The notes below the pieces were generated by a model. That model was not told the origin of the DNA, ran no database searches, and saw nothing but the letters and a program-made list of their open reading frames with translations. Positions 56,727-62,166 of a stretch of DNA of 64,000 bases are shown here, one piece after another (position 1 is the first letter of the stretch; each line of letters begins with the position of its first letter). Position numbers and translations under genes: made by a program. The stretch is from a virus: positions 1 to 64,000 of IMG/VR virus record IMGVR_UViG_3300042521_003909; one strand, given 5' to 3'.

Positions 56727-56750
56727 CCCCCTCCACGGGGGAGTTTGGAG
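56719..56750 (+). repeat. CTCTTTTTCCCC leader element, copy 4
   Basis: CTCTTTTTCCCCCTCCACGG + GGGAGTTTGGAG begins in the terminator tail. The G5 can pair with C5. The next start (56835) is about 85 bases downstream. Confidence 0.8.
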
Positions 56751-56798
56751 AGTCAGCCGGATGTTCCGGTTGACAGTAGCACTTGAGAGCCGCAAACC

Positions 56799-56812
56799 AA
56801 GTCACATGACTT
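56799..56812. promoter_or_regulatory. AAGTCACATGACTT palindrome
   Basis: A 14-bp perfect palindrome 22 bases before the 56835 start. Its core AGTCA-CA-TGACT matches AGTCA-CG-TGACT in the csrA leader (31958-31969). It is a plausible operator of a common regulator. Confidence 0.55.
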
Positions 56813-56834
56813 GTATAGGCGGCAAGGAGAAACG

Positions 56835-57491
56835 ATGGCTAACGCCATTACTAGCAACGCTTCGGTCGCAATCACCAACACGCAGAGCCATGCCCTGATT
56901 CGCACCTCGCTCTCTAAGAGCGGTTCGTGCAAGACGATGAAGGGCAACGCCACGGCTGACACGATCCTTGTGGACAAGTCGCGTGGCAACAACTACACCG
57001 TTGATGCTTGCGTTCGTGTTCACGGCACGATCAAGGTGGATCATAACGGGACGATGAAGAAGCGTCTTGATCGCTTCAAGTTGTTCGCTCAGGCAATCGT
57101 CAATCTCACTCGCAAGGGCGTTGAGATCAACAAGGCGCTCGTCATGGGCGAGATGGATCGCCTGTGGATGGTTCACAAGGAGAACCGTGACCTGAAGCAG
57201 ATCGACAGCGAGACTTTCGATTCCGTTCTCGCTGAACTGTTCGGTCAGGGCTTTTACGACCGCATGTACGCCGCCGTTGACGAGAACGCTGTCAAGGCGG
57301 GAGACTTCAGCGTGAGCGACCTCACCATTGACATCCTCACTTCTCGCGTTGGGGCTGTGGGTGCGGACAACATGGCTGTGTGGGAGGCTCCTGCCTCTGC
57401 CTCCCCGGTGTCTGCTATGCAGCATGTTGCGGGTGGTTCTCCCAACGAGGCTGATACCGTGAAGCGCAAGCCCGTTCGCCGGAAGAAGTGA
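56835..57491 (+). CDS. Conserved hypothetical protein, third gene of the MoxR-VWA set
   Basis: The start is set to ATG 56835 (SD AAGGAGAAACG); the protein has 218 residues. The N-terminus is Ser/Thr/Asn-rich (ITSNASVAITNTQSHALIRT). The middle has helices with D-R-L-W-M-V-H-K. The C-terminus is Pro/Ser-rich and ends with a basic KRKPVRRKK tail. It is located just after the MoxR-VWA pair, so a substrate or cofactor of that pair is possible. No family was recognised. Confidence 0.65.
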   Translation: MANAITSNASVAITNTQSHALIRTSLSKSGSCKTMKGNATADTILVDKSRGNNYTVDACVRVHGTIKVDHNGTMKKRLDRFKLFAQAIVNLTRKGVEINKALVMGEMDRLWMVHKENRDLKQIDSETFDSVLAELFGQGFYDRMYAAVDENAVKAGDFSVSDLTIDILTSRVGAVGADNMAVWEAPASASPVSAMQHVAGGSPNEADTVKRKPVRRKK

Positions 57492-57505
57492 CCAATAAAA
57501 GGATT

Positions 57506-57534
57506 GGGGGTTGGGGCTGAAAAGCCCCTCCCCC
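57506..57534 (+). terminator. GAAA-capped hairpin after 57491
   Basis: GGGGGTTGGGGCT-GAAA-AGCCCCTCCCCC is an 11-bp stem with a bulge and a GAAA loop. The T-run CTCTTTTT comes 12 bases later, as part of leader element copy 5. Confidence 0.7.
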
Positions 57535-57543
57535 GTCCTACGG

Positions 57544-57578
57544 CTCTTTTTCCCCCTCTGTCTTTAGATTTAGGGGGT
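57544..57578 (+). repeat. CTCTTTTTCCCC leader element, copy 5
   Basis: CTCTTTTTCCCCCTC + TGTCTTTAGATTTAGGGGGT: C5 and G5 are separated by a longer, 15-base AT-rich loop. It is followed by about 160 bases before the AT-hook gene. Confidence 0.65.
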
Positions 57579-57632
57579 CAGGGCAACATAAGAAAAATCA
57601 AGAATCTTCTTACATTTGTTACTAACATCACT

Positions 57633-57660
57633 TGACACAAATAAGAAGCGTTCTATGATT
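57633..57660 (+). promoter_or_regulatory. Sigma70-like promoter of the AT-hook gene
   Basis: TTGACA (57633-57638), a 16-base spacer, then TATGAT (57655-57660). The leader is about 75 bases, with SD AAAGGAGCATCTTCAAA before ATG 57740. Confidence 0.75.
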
Positions 57661-57739
57661 TGGTCATATTGATCCCAATACTGCCGAGGATCAATCTGAT
57701 TCTATTCAGTCGGCAGGTTTTCAAAGGAGCATCTTCAAA

Positions 57740-58462
57740 ATGAAGAGCAACAAGAATGCCGTCATTCCTTTCAACTCGGCAGACATCATCAGCCGTCAGT
57801 TGAAGGTGAGTCGCAACGATTTGGTCGCTGCGGTTCAGTCGGCGCATGTGGAGTTGGTGGCGCAGTTGAACAGCCTCACGCAGTTTGAGCAGCAGTTGGG
57901 CATCGCGCCCAACGAGGGCGAGAACGGTGGCGGCGGTGAAACGAAGCGTGGTCCCGGTCGCCCGAAGGGGTCGAAGAACAAGGGTCCCGGTCGTCCCAAG
58001 ACGAAGCGTGGTCCCGGTCGCCCGAAGAAGGCAAAGGGTCCCGGTCGTCCCAAGACGAAGCGTGGTCCCGGTCGCCCGAAGAAGGCAAAGGGTCCCGGTC
58101 GCCCGAAGGCGAAGCGTGGTCCCGGTCGCCCGAAGGGGTCGGGAGTCAAGCGCAAGTCGGTGAAGGGTGGCGCAACCGCCTCTCGCCGTGGTCGTAAGGC
58201 GAAGAACCCCAATGGGATGACCATGCGTGATGCGGTGAGCAACACTCTCCGCAACTCCACGGGTCCGGTGAAGGCTGCTGCCATTGCCGAAATCCTGAAG
58301 GGTCAGGGCTTTACGAGCAAGTCCCTCAGCACTCAGGTGGCTCAGGAGTTGAGCCGCATGGTGAACGATGGACTCGCTAGCCGCCCGGAGCGTGGCTCGT
58401 ATGCTTGGTCGGGCGGCAATGCCGCTCAGGAGCAGACGGCTGAAGTCGCTCAGACCGCCTGA
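57740..58462 (+). CDS. AT-hook DNA-binding protein with winged-helix-like C-terminus
   Basis: The protein has 240 residues. Residues 1-60 are helical. Residues about 68-137 carry seven AT-hook cores (each G-P-G-R-P-K), spaced 8-10 residues, in a Lys/Pro-rich array. Residues 150-225 (TMRDAVSNTLRNSTGPVKAA, then QVAQELSRMVNDGLASRPER) resemble a winged helix. AT-hooks bind the minor groove of AT-rich DNA, so this may act as nucleoid-like or silencing protein in an otherwise GC-rich region. The promoter is at 57633. Confidence 0.88.
   Translation: MKSNKNAVIPFNSADIISRQLKVSRNDLVAAVQSAHVELVAQLNSLTQFEQQLGIAPNEGENGGGGETKRGPGRPKGSKNKGPGRPKTKRGPGRPKKAKGPGRPKTKRGPGRPKKAKGPGRPKAKRGPGRPKGSGVKRKSVKGGATASRRGRKAKNPNGMTMRDAVSNTLRNSTGPVKAAAIAEILKGQGFTSKSLSTQVAQELSRMVNDGLASRPERGSYAWSGGNAAQEQTAEVAQTA
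57946..58140 (+). repeat. In-gene tandem repeat coding for AT-hooks
   Basis: Units of 24-30 bases built on GGTCCCGGTCGCCCGAAG recur seven times, with an 18-residue higher-order unit (54 bases) in the middle repeated nearly identically. Codon choice is the same in each unit, so expansion was recent. Confidence 0.85.
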
Positions 58463-58482
58463 GTCTGATTGAAAAAAGTTCC

Positions 58483-58525
58483 AACGGTGAGTCGCCCTAA
58501 AAAAGCGGCTCACCGTTGTGTTTTC
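58483..58525 (+). terminator. Terminator after the AT-hook gene
   Basis: AACGGTGAG/CTCACCGTT with an inner TCGC/GCGG stem, followed by GTGTTTTCG. Strong pairing; the T-run is modest. Confidence 0.75.
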
Positions 58526-58563
58526 GTATCACGATTGCTAATAGCCGGATATTAGCCAATGGG

Positions 58564-58812
58564 ATGCCTGAACCAAGAATCAATCAAGCCACTCAAACCA
58601 TTGGCAACGGACTCGCTTGGGACACCAAGAATGGGCTGCTTGCACATTTTCTTTCTAGTCCTTCCACGACTGTGTGTGGACGAGATGTGACCGGTGGCGC
58701 TTCTTACGGTTGGTATCCGGGCAAGCAGGATGAAAAAACTAGGATTTGTCCTGACTGCGCAAAACGCAAAACTGTTCCCGTAGCTCAGTTGGATAGAGCA
58801 GCCGCCTTCTAA
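58564..58812 (+). CDS. Small Cys-containing hypothetical protein overlapping tRNA-Arg
   Basis: The protein has 82 residues from ATG 58564; an earlier in-frame start at 58516 would lie in the terminator loop. TTVCGRDVTGG and RICPDCAKRK suggest a small zinc-binding unit (C...C-x-x-C). The last 39 bases overlap tRNA-Arg, which is unusual for a true gene, so either the stop lies in the tRNA by chance or the gene is spurious. No SD. Confidence 0.4.
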   Translation: MPEPRINQATQTIGNGLAWDTKNGLLAHFLSSPSTTVCGRDVTGGASYGWYPGKQDEKTRICPDCAKRKTVPVAQLDRAAAF

Positions 58813-58847
58813 GCGGCAGGTCGTTGGTTCGAACCCAACCGGGAATG
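58774..58847 (+). tRNA. tRNA-Arg (UCU)
   Basis: The acceptor is GTTCCCG/CGGGAAT. The anticodon stem GCCGC/GCGGC with loop CTTCTAA gives UCU. The T arm is GTTGG-TTCGAAC-CCAAC. The discriminator is G. A consensus promoter begins 2 bases after its 3' end. Confidence 0.93.
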
Positions 58848-58848
58848 C

Positions 58849-58876
58849 TTGACAACGCAGAGAGCGATGCTATAAT
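58849..58876 (+). promoter_or_regulatory. Sigma70 promoter
   Basis: TTGACA (58849-58854), a 16-base spacer, then TATAAT (58871-58876): perfect -10 and -35 hexamers. It drives 58928-59218 and possibly tmRNA. Confidence 0.85.
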
Positions 58877-58927
58877 ATACATGTCACTTTTCTATTCTTC
58901 AGTTACCTTTTACAAAAGGAGTTCAAC

Positions 58928-59218
58928 ATGAGTCATATCTCTGTTCGTAGTTCTTCTATTCGCCTGACTGACGAAAGCGCATCTCCTCGTCAGCGCCTTC
59001 ATGGTTGGGTCTTTCCTCCTAGTCCTGTTACGCAGGGAGTGCTTGTGGGCATGAATGATGCTCTTGCAGAAGAGATCATCGGCATGATCCGTGATTGCTG
59101 CTCTGATGACAACGGCAACATGATTCTTGAAGGACAAAATGGCGATCTGCTTACTTTTGCTAGCCGTCTTGAGCAGAACATTGCTCAGAAGGCAATGCGG
59201 AAAACAGATCGTGACTAA
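58928..59218 (+). CDS. Small hypothetical protein
   Basis: The protein has 96 residues: an N-terminal polar region (VRSSSIRLTDESASPRQRL), then MNDALAEEIIGMIRDCCSDD and a helical end. SD AAAAGGAGTTCAAC is excellent and the promoter is a consensus one, so it should be highly expressed. It lies between tRNA-Arg and tmRNA. No family was recognised. Confidence 0.75.
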   Translation: MSHISVRSSSIRLTDESASPRQRLHGWVFPPSPVTQGVLVGMNDALAEEIIGMIRDCCSDDNGNMILEGQNGDLLTFASRLEQNIAQKAMRKTDRD

Positions 59219-59259
59219 AGGACTTTTTACAAGCCCATTGAAATATGGGTCTGTATGAA

Positions 59260-59616
59260 GGGGCTGAAATGGTTTCGATTGCGAAAGGGTTATTCGATAC
59301 TGCACGACGAGGCTGATGGGCAACTCGTAAAAAGCCGATCAAAACAACAACCGCCAACGAATCGTTGATGGCTGTCGCTGCTTAAGCAGCAAAGACTTTA
59401 GACGGTGTGGCGCTTGCCCCTAAAGTCTCGTTAAGAGTGCCAATCAGCGTACTGCGAAGCCTTAGCGTACAAGGCGCTGAAAACTATATTATGAACTCTA
59501 AGGCTATCAGAGGACTCATGGTACGAGGACTCTTCTGATGGACGGACTCGTACCTAGCGTGGAGAAGGTTCGATAGCAGTTTCGTCAACACAGGGGTTCG
59601 ACTCCCCTCGGCTCCA
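59260..59616 (+). ncRNA. ssrA: tmRNA
   Basis: It is 357 bases long. The 5' end GGGGCTG pairs with CGGCTCC at the 3' end, with two G-U pairs. The TTCGACT T-loop is at 59598-59604. The tag frame ends KTTTANESLMAVAA-stop (59341-59385), with the A-A C-terminus recognised by ClpXP-type proteases. The resume codon cannot be fixed by eye; the frame is open for several codons upstream. CCA is not encoded. It rescues stalled ribosomes. A terminator follows at 59626. Confidence 0.93.
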
Positions 59617-59625
59617 TTCAGCAAC

Positions 59626-59660
59626 GCCCTCGCTCAGTTAATCCTGAGCGGGGGCTTTTC
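59626..59660 (+). terminator. Terminator of tmRNA
   Basis: GCCCTCGCTCAG/CTGAGCGGGGGC stem with a TTAATC loop, followed by TTTTCT. A strong rho-independent terminator starting 10 bases after tmRNA. Confidence 0.9.
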
Positions 59661-59686
59661 TAACAGTATCAGCAGAAAGGATAAAA

Positions 59687-59929
59687 ATGGATTTGCTCTA
59701 CGGGATGGGAATGGTGGCGTGTTCAGTTGCTTCAGTTTACTTTGGCTGGAAGTTCGGCTACGCACAGGGGTCAAAAGATGGGCACAAGACTGGATACGAT
59801 CACGGGGTATCCGCAACTATTCATGCAAACAAAAACGCGATCTTTCGTCAGAACAAAAGTCGTGTCATGTACGGACCAAAGAAAATCGTGAGTGAAAAAA
59901 CCAAGCCAGAAGAAGTATGGATTGGTTGA
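59687..59929 (+). CDS. Small membrane-anchored protein
   Basis: The protein has 80 residues. MDLLYGMGMVACSVASVYFG, then WKFGYAQGSKDG, is an N-terminal membrane helix followed by a glycine-rich turn. The rest (HANKNAIFRQNKSRVMYGPK) is basic. SD AAAGGATAAAA precedes the ATG. It lies between tmRNA and the nested tRNA locus. Confidence 0.65.
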   Translation: MDLLYGMGMVACSVASVYFGWKFGYAQGSKDGHKTGYDHGVSATIHANKNAIFRQNKSRVMYGPKKIVSEKTKPEEVWIG

Positions 59930-60088
59930 GATTTCGTATCACTTTCTTTCTGAGTGGATATTAGTAGGTGGGAGATTAGCTCAGCGGTCAAGAGCAGGCG
60001 ACTCTCTCATTCTTTGACAATCGAATAGGTAAACATTTCCCATTTTTAACTGGGACTTTAGCTCAGCGGCCTAGAGCTGACGACTCAT

Positions 60089-60861
60089 CTGAACCCTCAA
60101 TGAAGGTTCAAATGATAAAGTACGATAATAACTACCGTGCTTTATCATGGAGGTTCATTATGGGTAACAGAAAGTCAGTAAGAGATTTGAATGGGTACAG
60201 GATTATCTACTTGCCAGATCATCCAAAGGCAATGAAAACAGAAAACTGGGACGGGTATGTATATGAACACATAGCCGTAGCAGAAACTTGCCTAGGAAGA
60301 CCGTTACAGGTAGATGAGGTTGTTCATCACTTAGACGGTGATCGGACAAATAATAGATCCTGCAATCTTCTTGTTATCACAAGAGGAGAACATTCAAAGT
60401 TAGAGAACTGGCTTTCATGTGGTGCGCCGTCATCGAAAGTTGACGGATTGAATCGGATGAAATCAGGGAAACCTAAGTGGAAAAAAGCGGAGTATTGCAA
60501 TATCTGCAACAAGACTCTTCAAGGTAAGCAAAAGAACTGCTGCTCAAAAGAGTGTAGTGATTTGTTTTGCCGAAAAGTGACGCGTCCATCGAAAGATGAG
60601 TTGCTTGAAGATTTAAGTTCAAAGTCGATATTGTCCATAGGCAAAAAGTACGGTGTTAGCGATAATGCTGTTCGCAAATGGATGAAGCGATACGAAATCC
60701 ATAAGGCAATCCTGAGCCAAGTCACCGATACATCGGTGAAAGGTGCAGAGACTACTGGAGAGGTTCAGTCCTCTTAATCACCAGATTAGCGTCCGACACC
60801 TAAGGTGACAAAACTAAGGTGATGATATAGTCCAAGGAGTAGCGAAAGTTACACAAACTTG
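60089..60861 (+). mobile_element. Group I intron with HNH endonuclease gene
   Basis: It is 773 bases long. The 5' splice site follows U60088, and the last base is G60861, as required for group I introns. P7-like strands AGAGACTAC (about 60748-60756) and ATATAGTCC (about 60826-60834) and other core-like stretches near the 3' end are visible; the HNH gene fills the 5' half. The insertion after position 36 in a tRNA anticodon loop is a known group I niche. Confidence 0.85.
60160..60777 (+). CDS. Intron-encoded HNH homing endonuclease
   Basis: The start is set to ATG 60160 (SD GGAGG 6 bases upstream); the protein has 205 residues. YVYEHIAVAETCLGRPLQVD, then EVVHHLDGDRTNNRSCNLLV, gives the HNH core. 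YCNICNKTLQGKQKNCCSKE is a C-x-x-C...C-x-x-x-C zinc unit. The C-terminal LSIGKKYGVSDNAVRKWMKR is an HTH. It should cleave intronless alleles to spread the intron. The 3' end of the gene overlaps the intron's catalytic core. Confidence 0.9.
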   Translation: MGNRKSVRDLNGYRIIYLPDHPKAMKTENWDGYVYEHIAVAETCLGRPLQVDEVVHHLDGDRTNNRSCNLLVITRGEHSKLENWLSCGAPSSKVDGLNRMKSGKPKWKKAEYCNICNKTLQGKQKNCCSKECSDLFCRKVTRPSKDELLEDLSSKSILSIGKKYGVSDNAVRKWMKRYEIHKAILSQVTDTSVKGAETTGEVQSS

Positions 60862-61050
60862 AATCGTCTGGTCACAGGTTCGAATCCTGTAAGTCCCATT
60901 AGGAAAATGTTTACTTGTTTGATTTTAAAGATGAGATTGCGCTTGGTCGTGGGTTCGAACCCCACATCTCCCATTATGCGTAAAAGCATCAAACTACTAC
61001 CTTGGAAAATGTCTCTGAGGCTGCATGAGGAAACCTACGAAGGAAAGAAA

Positions 61051-61383
61051 ATGTGCGAAAATAACAAGACTTCTTTGATTCTGTTTAGCATTGGCGCAGG
61101 AATGCTTTTTGGCGCTGCCGCAACGATGAGCGGCAATGTCTATTCAATGTACTTTTTGCTTGGCTCCCAGTTCTTTATCATCGCTGGCGCTATCTCTAGT
61201 TCCGCACACTTTACTCGTCGCTTTGACGAAGTGAGAGTGGACATGGAGCGTGAGCGCCGTGATATGTACAGCAGCATTCACGCAGGAGAAGACAACACGC
61301 AGACTGAGATGGATGCACTGCGCCGTGAACTGGCTGAGGTTGAGCGCCGCATTTGCACTCCTAAACAGAAAGGCACGAACTGA
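61051..61383 (+). CDS. Two-span membrane protein with coiled-coil tail
   Basis: The start is set to ATG 61051 (SD AAGGAAAGAAA); the protein has 110 residues. Two membrane helices (SLILFSIGAGMLFGAAATM and MYFLLGSQFFIIAGAISSSA) are followed by a charged coiled coil (DEVRVDMERERRDMYSSIHA, then EMDALRRELAEVERRIC). It overlaps the next gene by one base (TGATG). Function unknown. Confidence 0.7.
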   Translation: MCENNKTSLILFSIGAGMLFGAAATMSGNVYSMYFLLGSQFFIIAGAISSSAHFTRRFDEVRVDMERERRDMYSSIHAGEDNTQTEMDALRRELAEVERRICTPKQKGTN

Positions 61384-61700
61384 TGTCTCGTCGCCCAAGC
61401 AACTCCAAGTGTGGTCTTGACAGACTCGCTGTGTTGAATGGCGAAAGTGCAGGACAGTATGTTCGTGTTTGTGAGGACTCTGTGGGTGCTGTTGAGTTCA
61501 AGCCAGGTGTATACTCTCGTTCTGTGAACGACCACGGTTGGGCGTGTCCTCGTGGCTTGGAAGAAGTCAAAACTCAAGGGCTTATCAAGAGTGCTACTTG
61601 GGCGATTCGTGCCATCAAGAAACGCGCTGAGTCTGGCGATGTTGAGGCTCAGATCATCATTCAGAACTTGACTGACATTATCGGACAAGTTTCTGCTTGA
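61383..61700 (+). CDS. Hypothetical protein
   Basis: The protein has 105 residues: GQYVRVCEDSVGAVEFKPGV, then VNDHGWACPRGLEEVKTQGL and a helical C-terminus. No domain was recognised. It starts on the last base of the upstream stop, so it is translationally coupled with the membrane protein. A strong terminator closes the unit at 61727. Confidence 0.65.
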   Translation: MSRRPSNSKCGLDRLAVLNGESAGQYVRVCEDSVGAVEFKPGVYSRSVNDHGWACPRGLEEVKTQGLIKSATWAIRAIKKRAESGDVEAQIIIQNLTDIIGQVSA

Positions 61701-61726
61701 AAAAAGACCAAGTGGGAGGGATGGGG

Positions 61727-61762
61727 TAGCCCCGATTGTCGGAGATCGGGGCTATCTTTTTT
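61727..61762 (+). terminator. Strong rho-independent terminator
   Basis: TAGCCCCGAT-(8)-ATCGGGGCTA, a perfect 10-bp stem, followed by TCTTTTTT. It terminates the 61051-61700 unit. Confidence 0.92.
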
Positions 61763-61841
61763 AATCTACGATGGCAAACTTTCTGCGGAAAAATGAGAAC
61801 TTTTCGTACTAGAGCATGATGGCTGCTGTATACTAGTAGAT

Positions 61842-62105
61842 ATGGAGCGCAATCCGCTATACAGCAAATCAAGACAGACCAGAAGGATCATCAATCAGCC
61901 CGATAATAGTCCTTCTTTGCCGCAGCCAATCCTGAATCCGATGGTGCGAGTCGGACTCTATAACTTGGTGACTGGCAAGAATGCGACTCCTGCTTTTGGC
62001 GGTGGTGCTTCATTAAACCAGTACTACGACTCATTTGATGCTCAGGGCATGCCGTATCCTGAGTTTGGATTAGACCTCAAAATCAATAAGCCCCCGGAAG
62101 GGTGA
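61842..62105 (+). CDS. Hypothetical protein, near-leaderless
   Basis: The protein has 87 residues with no SD. TATACT (61829-61834) lies 7 bases before the ATG, so the mRNA is probably leaderless. It is Pro/Asn/Tyr-rich (IINQPDNSPSLPQPILNPMV, then FGGGASLNQYYDSFDAQG), low in charge and probably a flexible structural protein. The stop lies inside the terminator hairpin at 62100. Confidence 0.6.
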   Translation: MERNPLYSKSRQTRRIINQPDNSPSLPQPILNPMVRVGLYNLVTGKNATPAFGGGASLNQYYDSFDAQGMPYPEFGLDLKINKPPEG

Positions 62106-62146
62106 GGGGTTGAGGGTTCGCCCTCCCCCTCACCCTTTTACTTTTT
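62100..62146 (+). terminator. Terminator after 62105
   Basis: GGGTGAGGGG...GAGGG-TTCG-CCCTC...CCCTCACCC is a long G/C stem with UUCG-type loop, followed by TTTTACTTTTT. It includes the stop codon of the preceding gene. Confidence 0.85.
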
Positions 62147-62160
62147 CCCCTTAGGGGGAA
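62141..62160 (+). repeat. CTTTTTCCCC leader element, copy 6
   Basis: CTTTTTCCCCTTAGGGGGAA lies 6 bases before GTG 62167. The GGGGGAA is a strong SD and can be masked by CCCC. Confidence 0.8.
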
Positions 62161-62166
62161 CAGGTT

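Larger units (their letters stand above)
60052..60898 (+). tRNA. tRNA with anticodon CAU (Met-type), interrupted by a group I intron
   Basis: Exon 1 60052-60088 and exon 2 60862-60898. The acceptor is GGGACTT/AAGTCCC. The anticodon stem GACGA/TCGTC has loop CTCAT + AA, giving CAU; the T arm is ACAGG-TTCGAAT-CCTGT and the discriminator is A. The 773-base insertion lies directly after U36. It could be tRNA-Met or tRNA-Ile2 (lysidine-modified CAU). Spliced it would be a standard tRNA. Confidence 0.9.
60005..60936. repeat. Long imperfect inverted repeat flanking the inner tRNA
   Basis: Arms 60005-60040 and 60902-60936 pair over about 34 positions: TCTCAT/ATGAGA, CTTT/AAAG, GA/TT, AATC/GATT, then an 18-pair segment with G-U and U-G wobbles up to ATTTCC/GGAAAAT. 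There are single bulges (T, C, A). The frequent wobble pairs indicate selection at the RNA level. Confidence 0.8.
59970..60973 (+). tRNA. Interrupted outer tRNA (halves 59970-60004 and 60937-60973)
   Basis: The acceptor GGGAGAT (59970-59976) pairs with ATCTCCC (60966-60972); the D stem is GCTC/GAGC, and the T arm is GTGGG-TTCGAAC-CCCAC (60949-60965). The anticodon arm GGCGA (59997-60001)/GCGCT (60939-60943) fits with one A-G mismatch. Between CTC (60002-60004) and TT (60937-60938) the loop is replaced by a helix with arms 60005-60040 and 60902-60936. It encloses a complete tRNA with intron. The anticodon cannot be assigned (CUA or CUC are possible for different splice points). It may be a disrupted pseudo-tRNA. 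Confidence 0.75.

Noticed and set aside
52283-57425. Long minus-strand open frames (e.g. 54184-55314, 55642-56805, 56802-57425, 57653-58513)
   Set aside because: They mirror GC-rich plus-strand genes with clear domains (MoxR, VWA, AT-hook), have low-complexity Leu/Arg/His composition and no SD. They are shadows caused by codon bias.
60005-60936. Insertion sequence with terminal inverted repeats inside the tRNA
   Set aside because: The arms contain many G-U-type mismatches that pair only in RNA, there is no transposase and no target duplication was seen.
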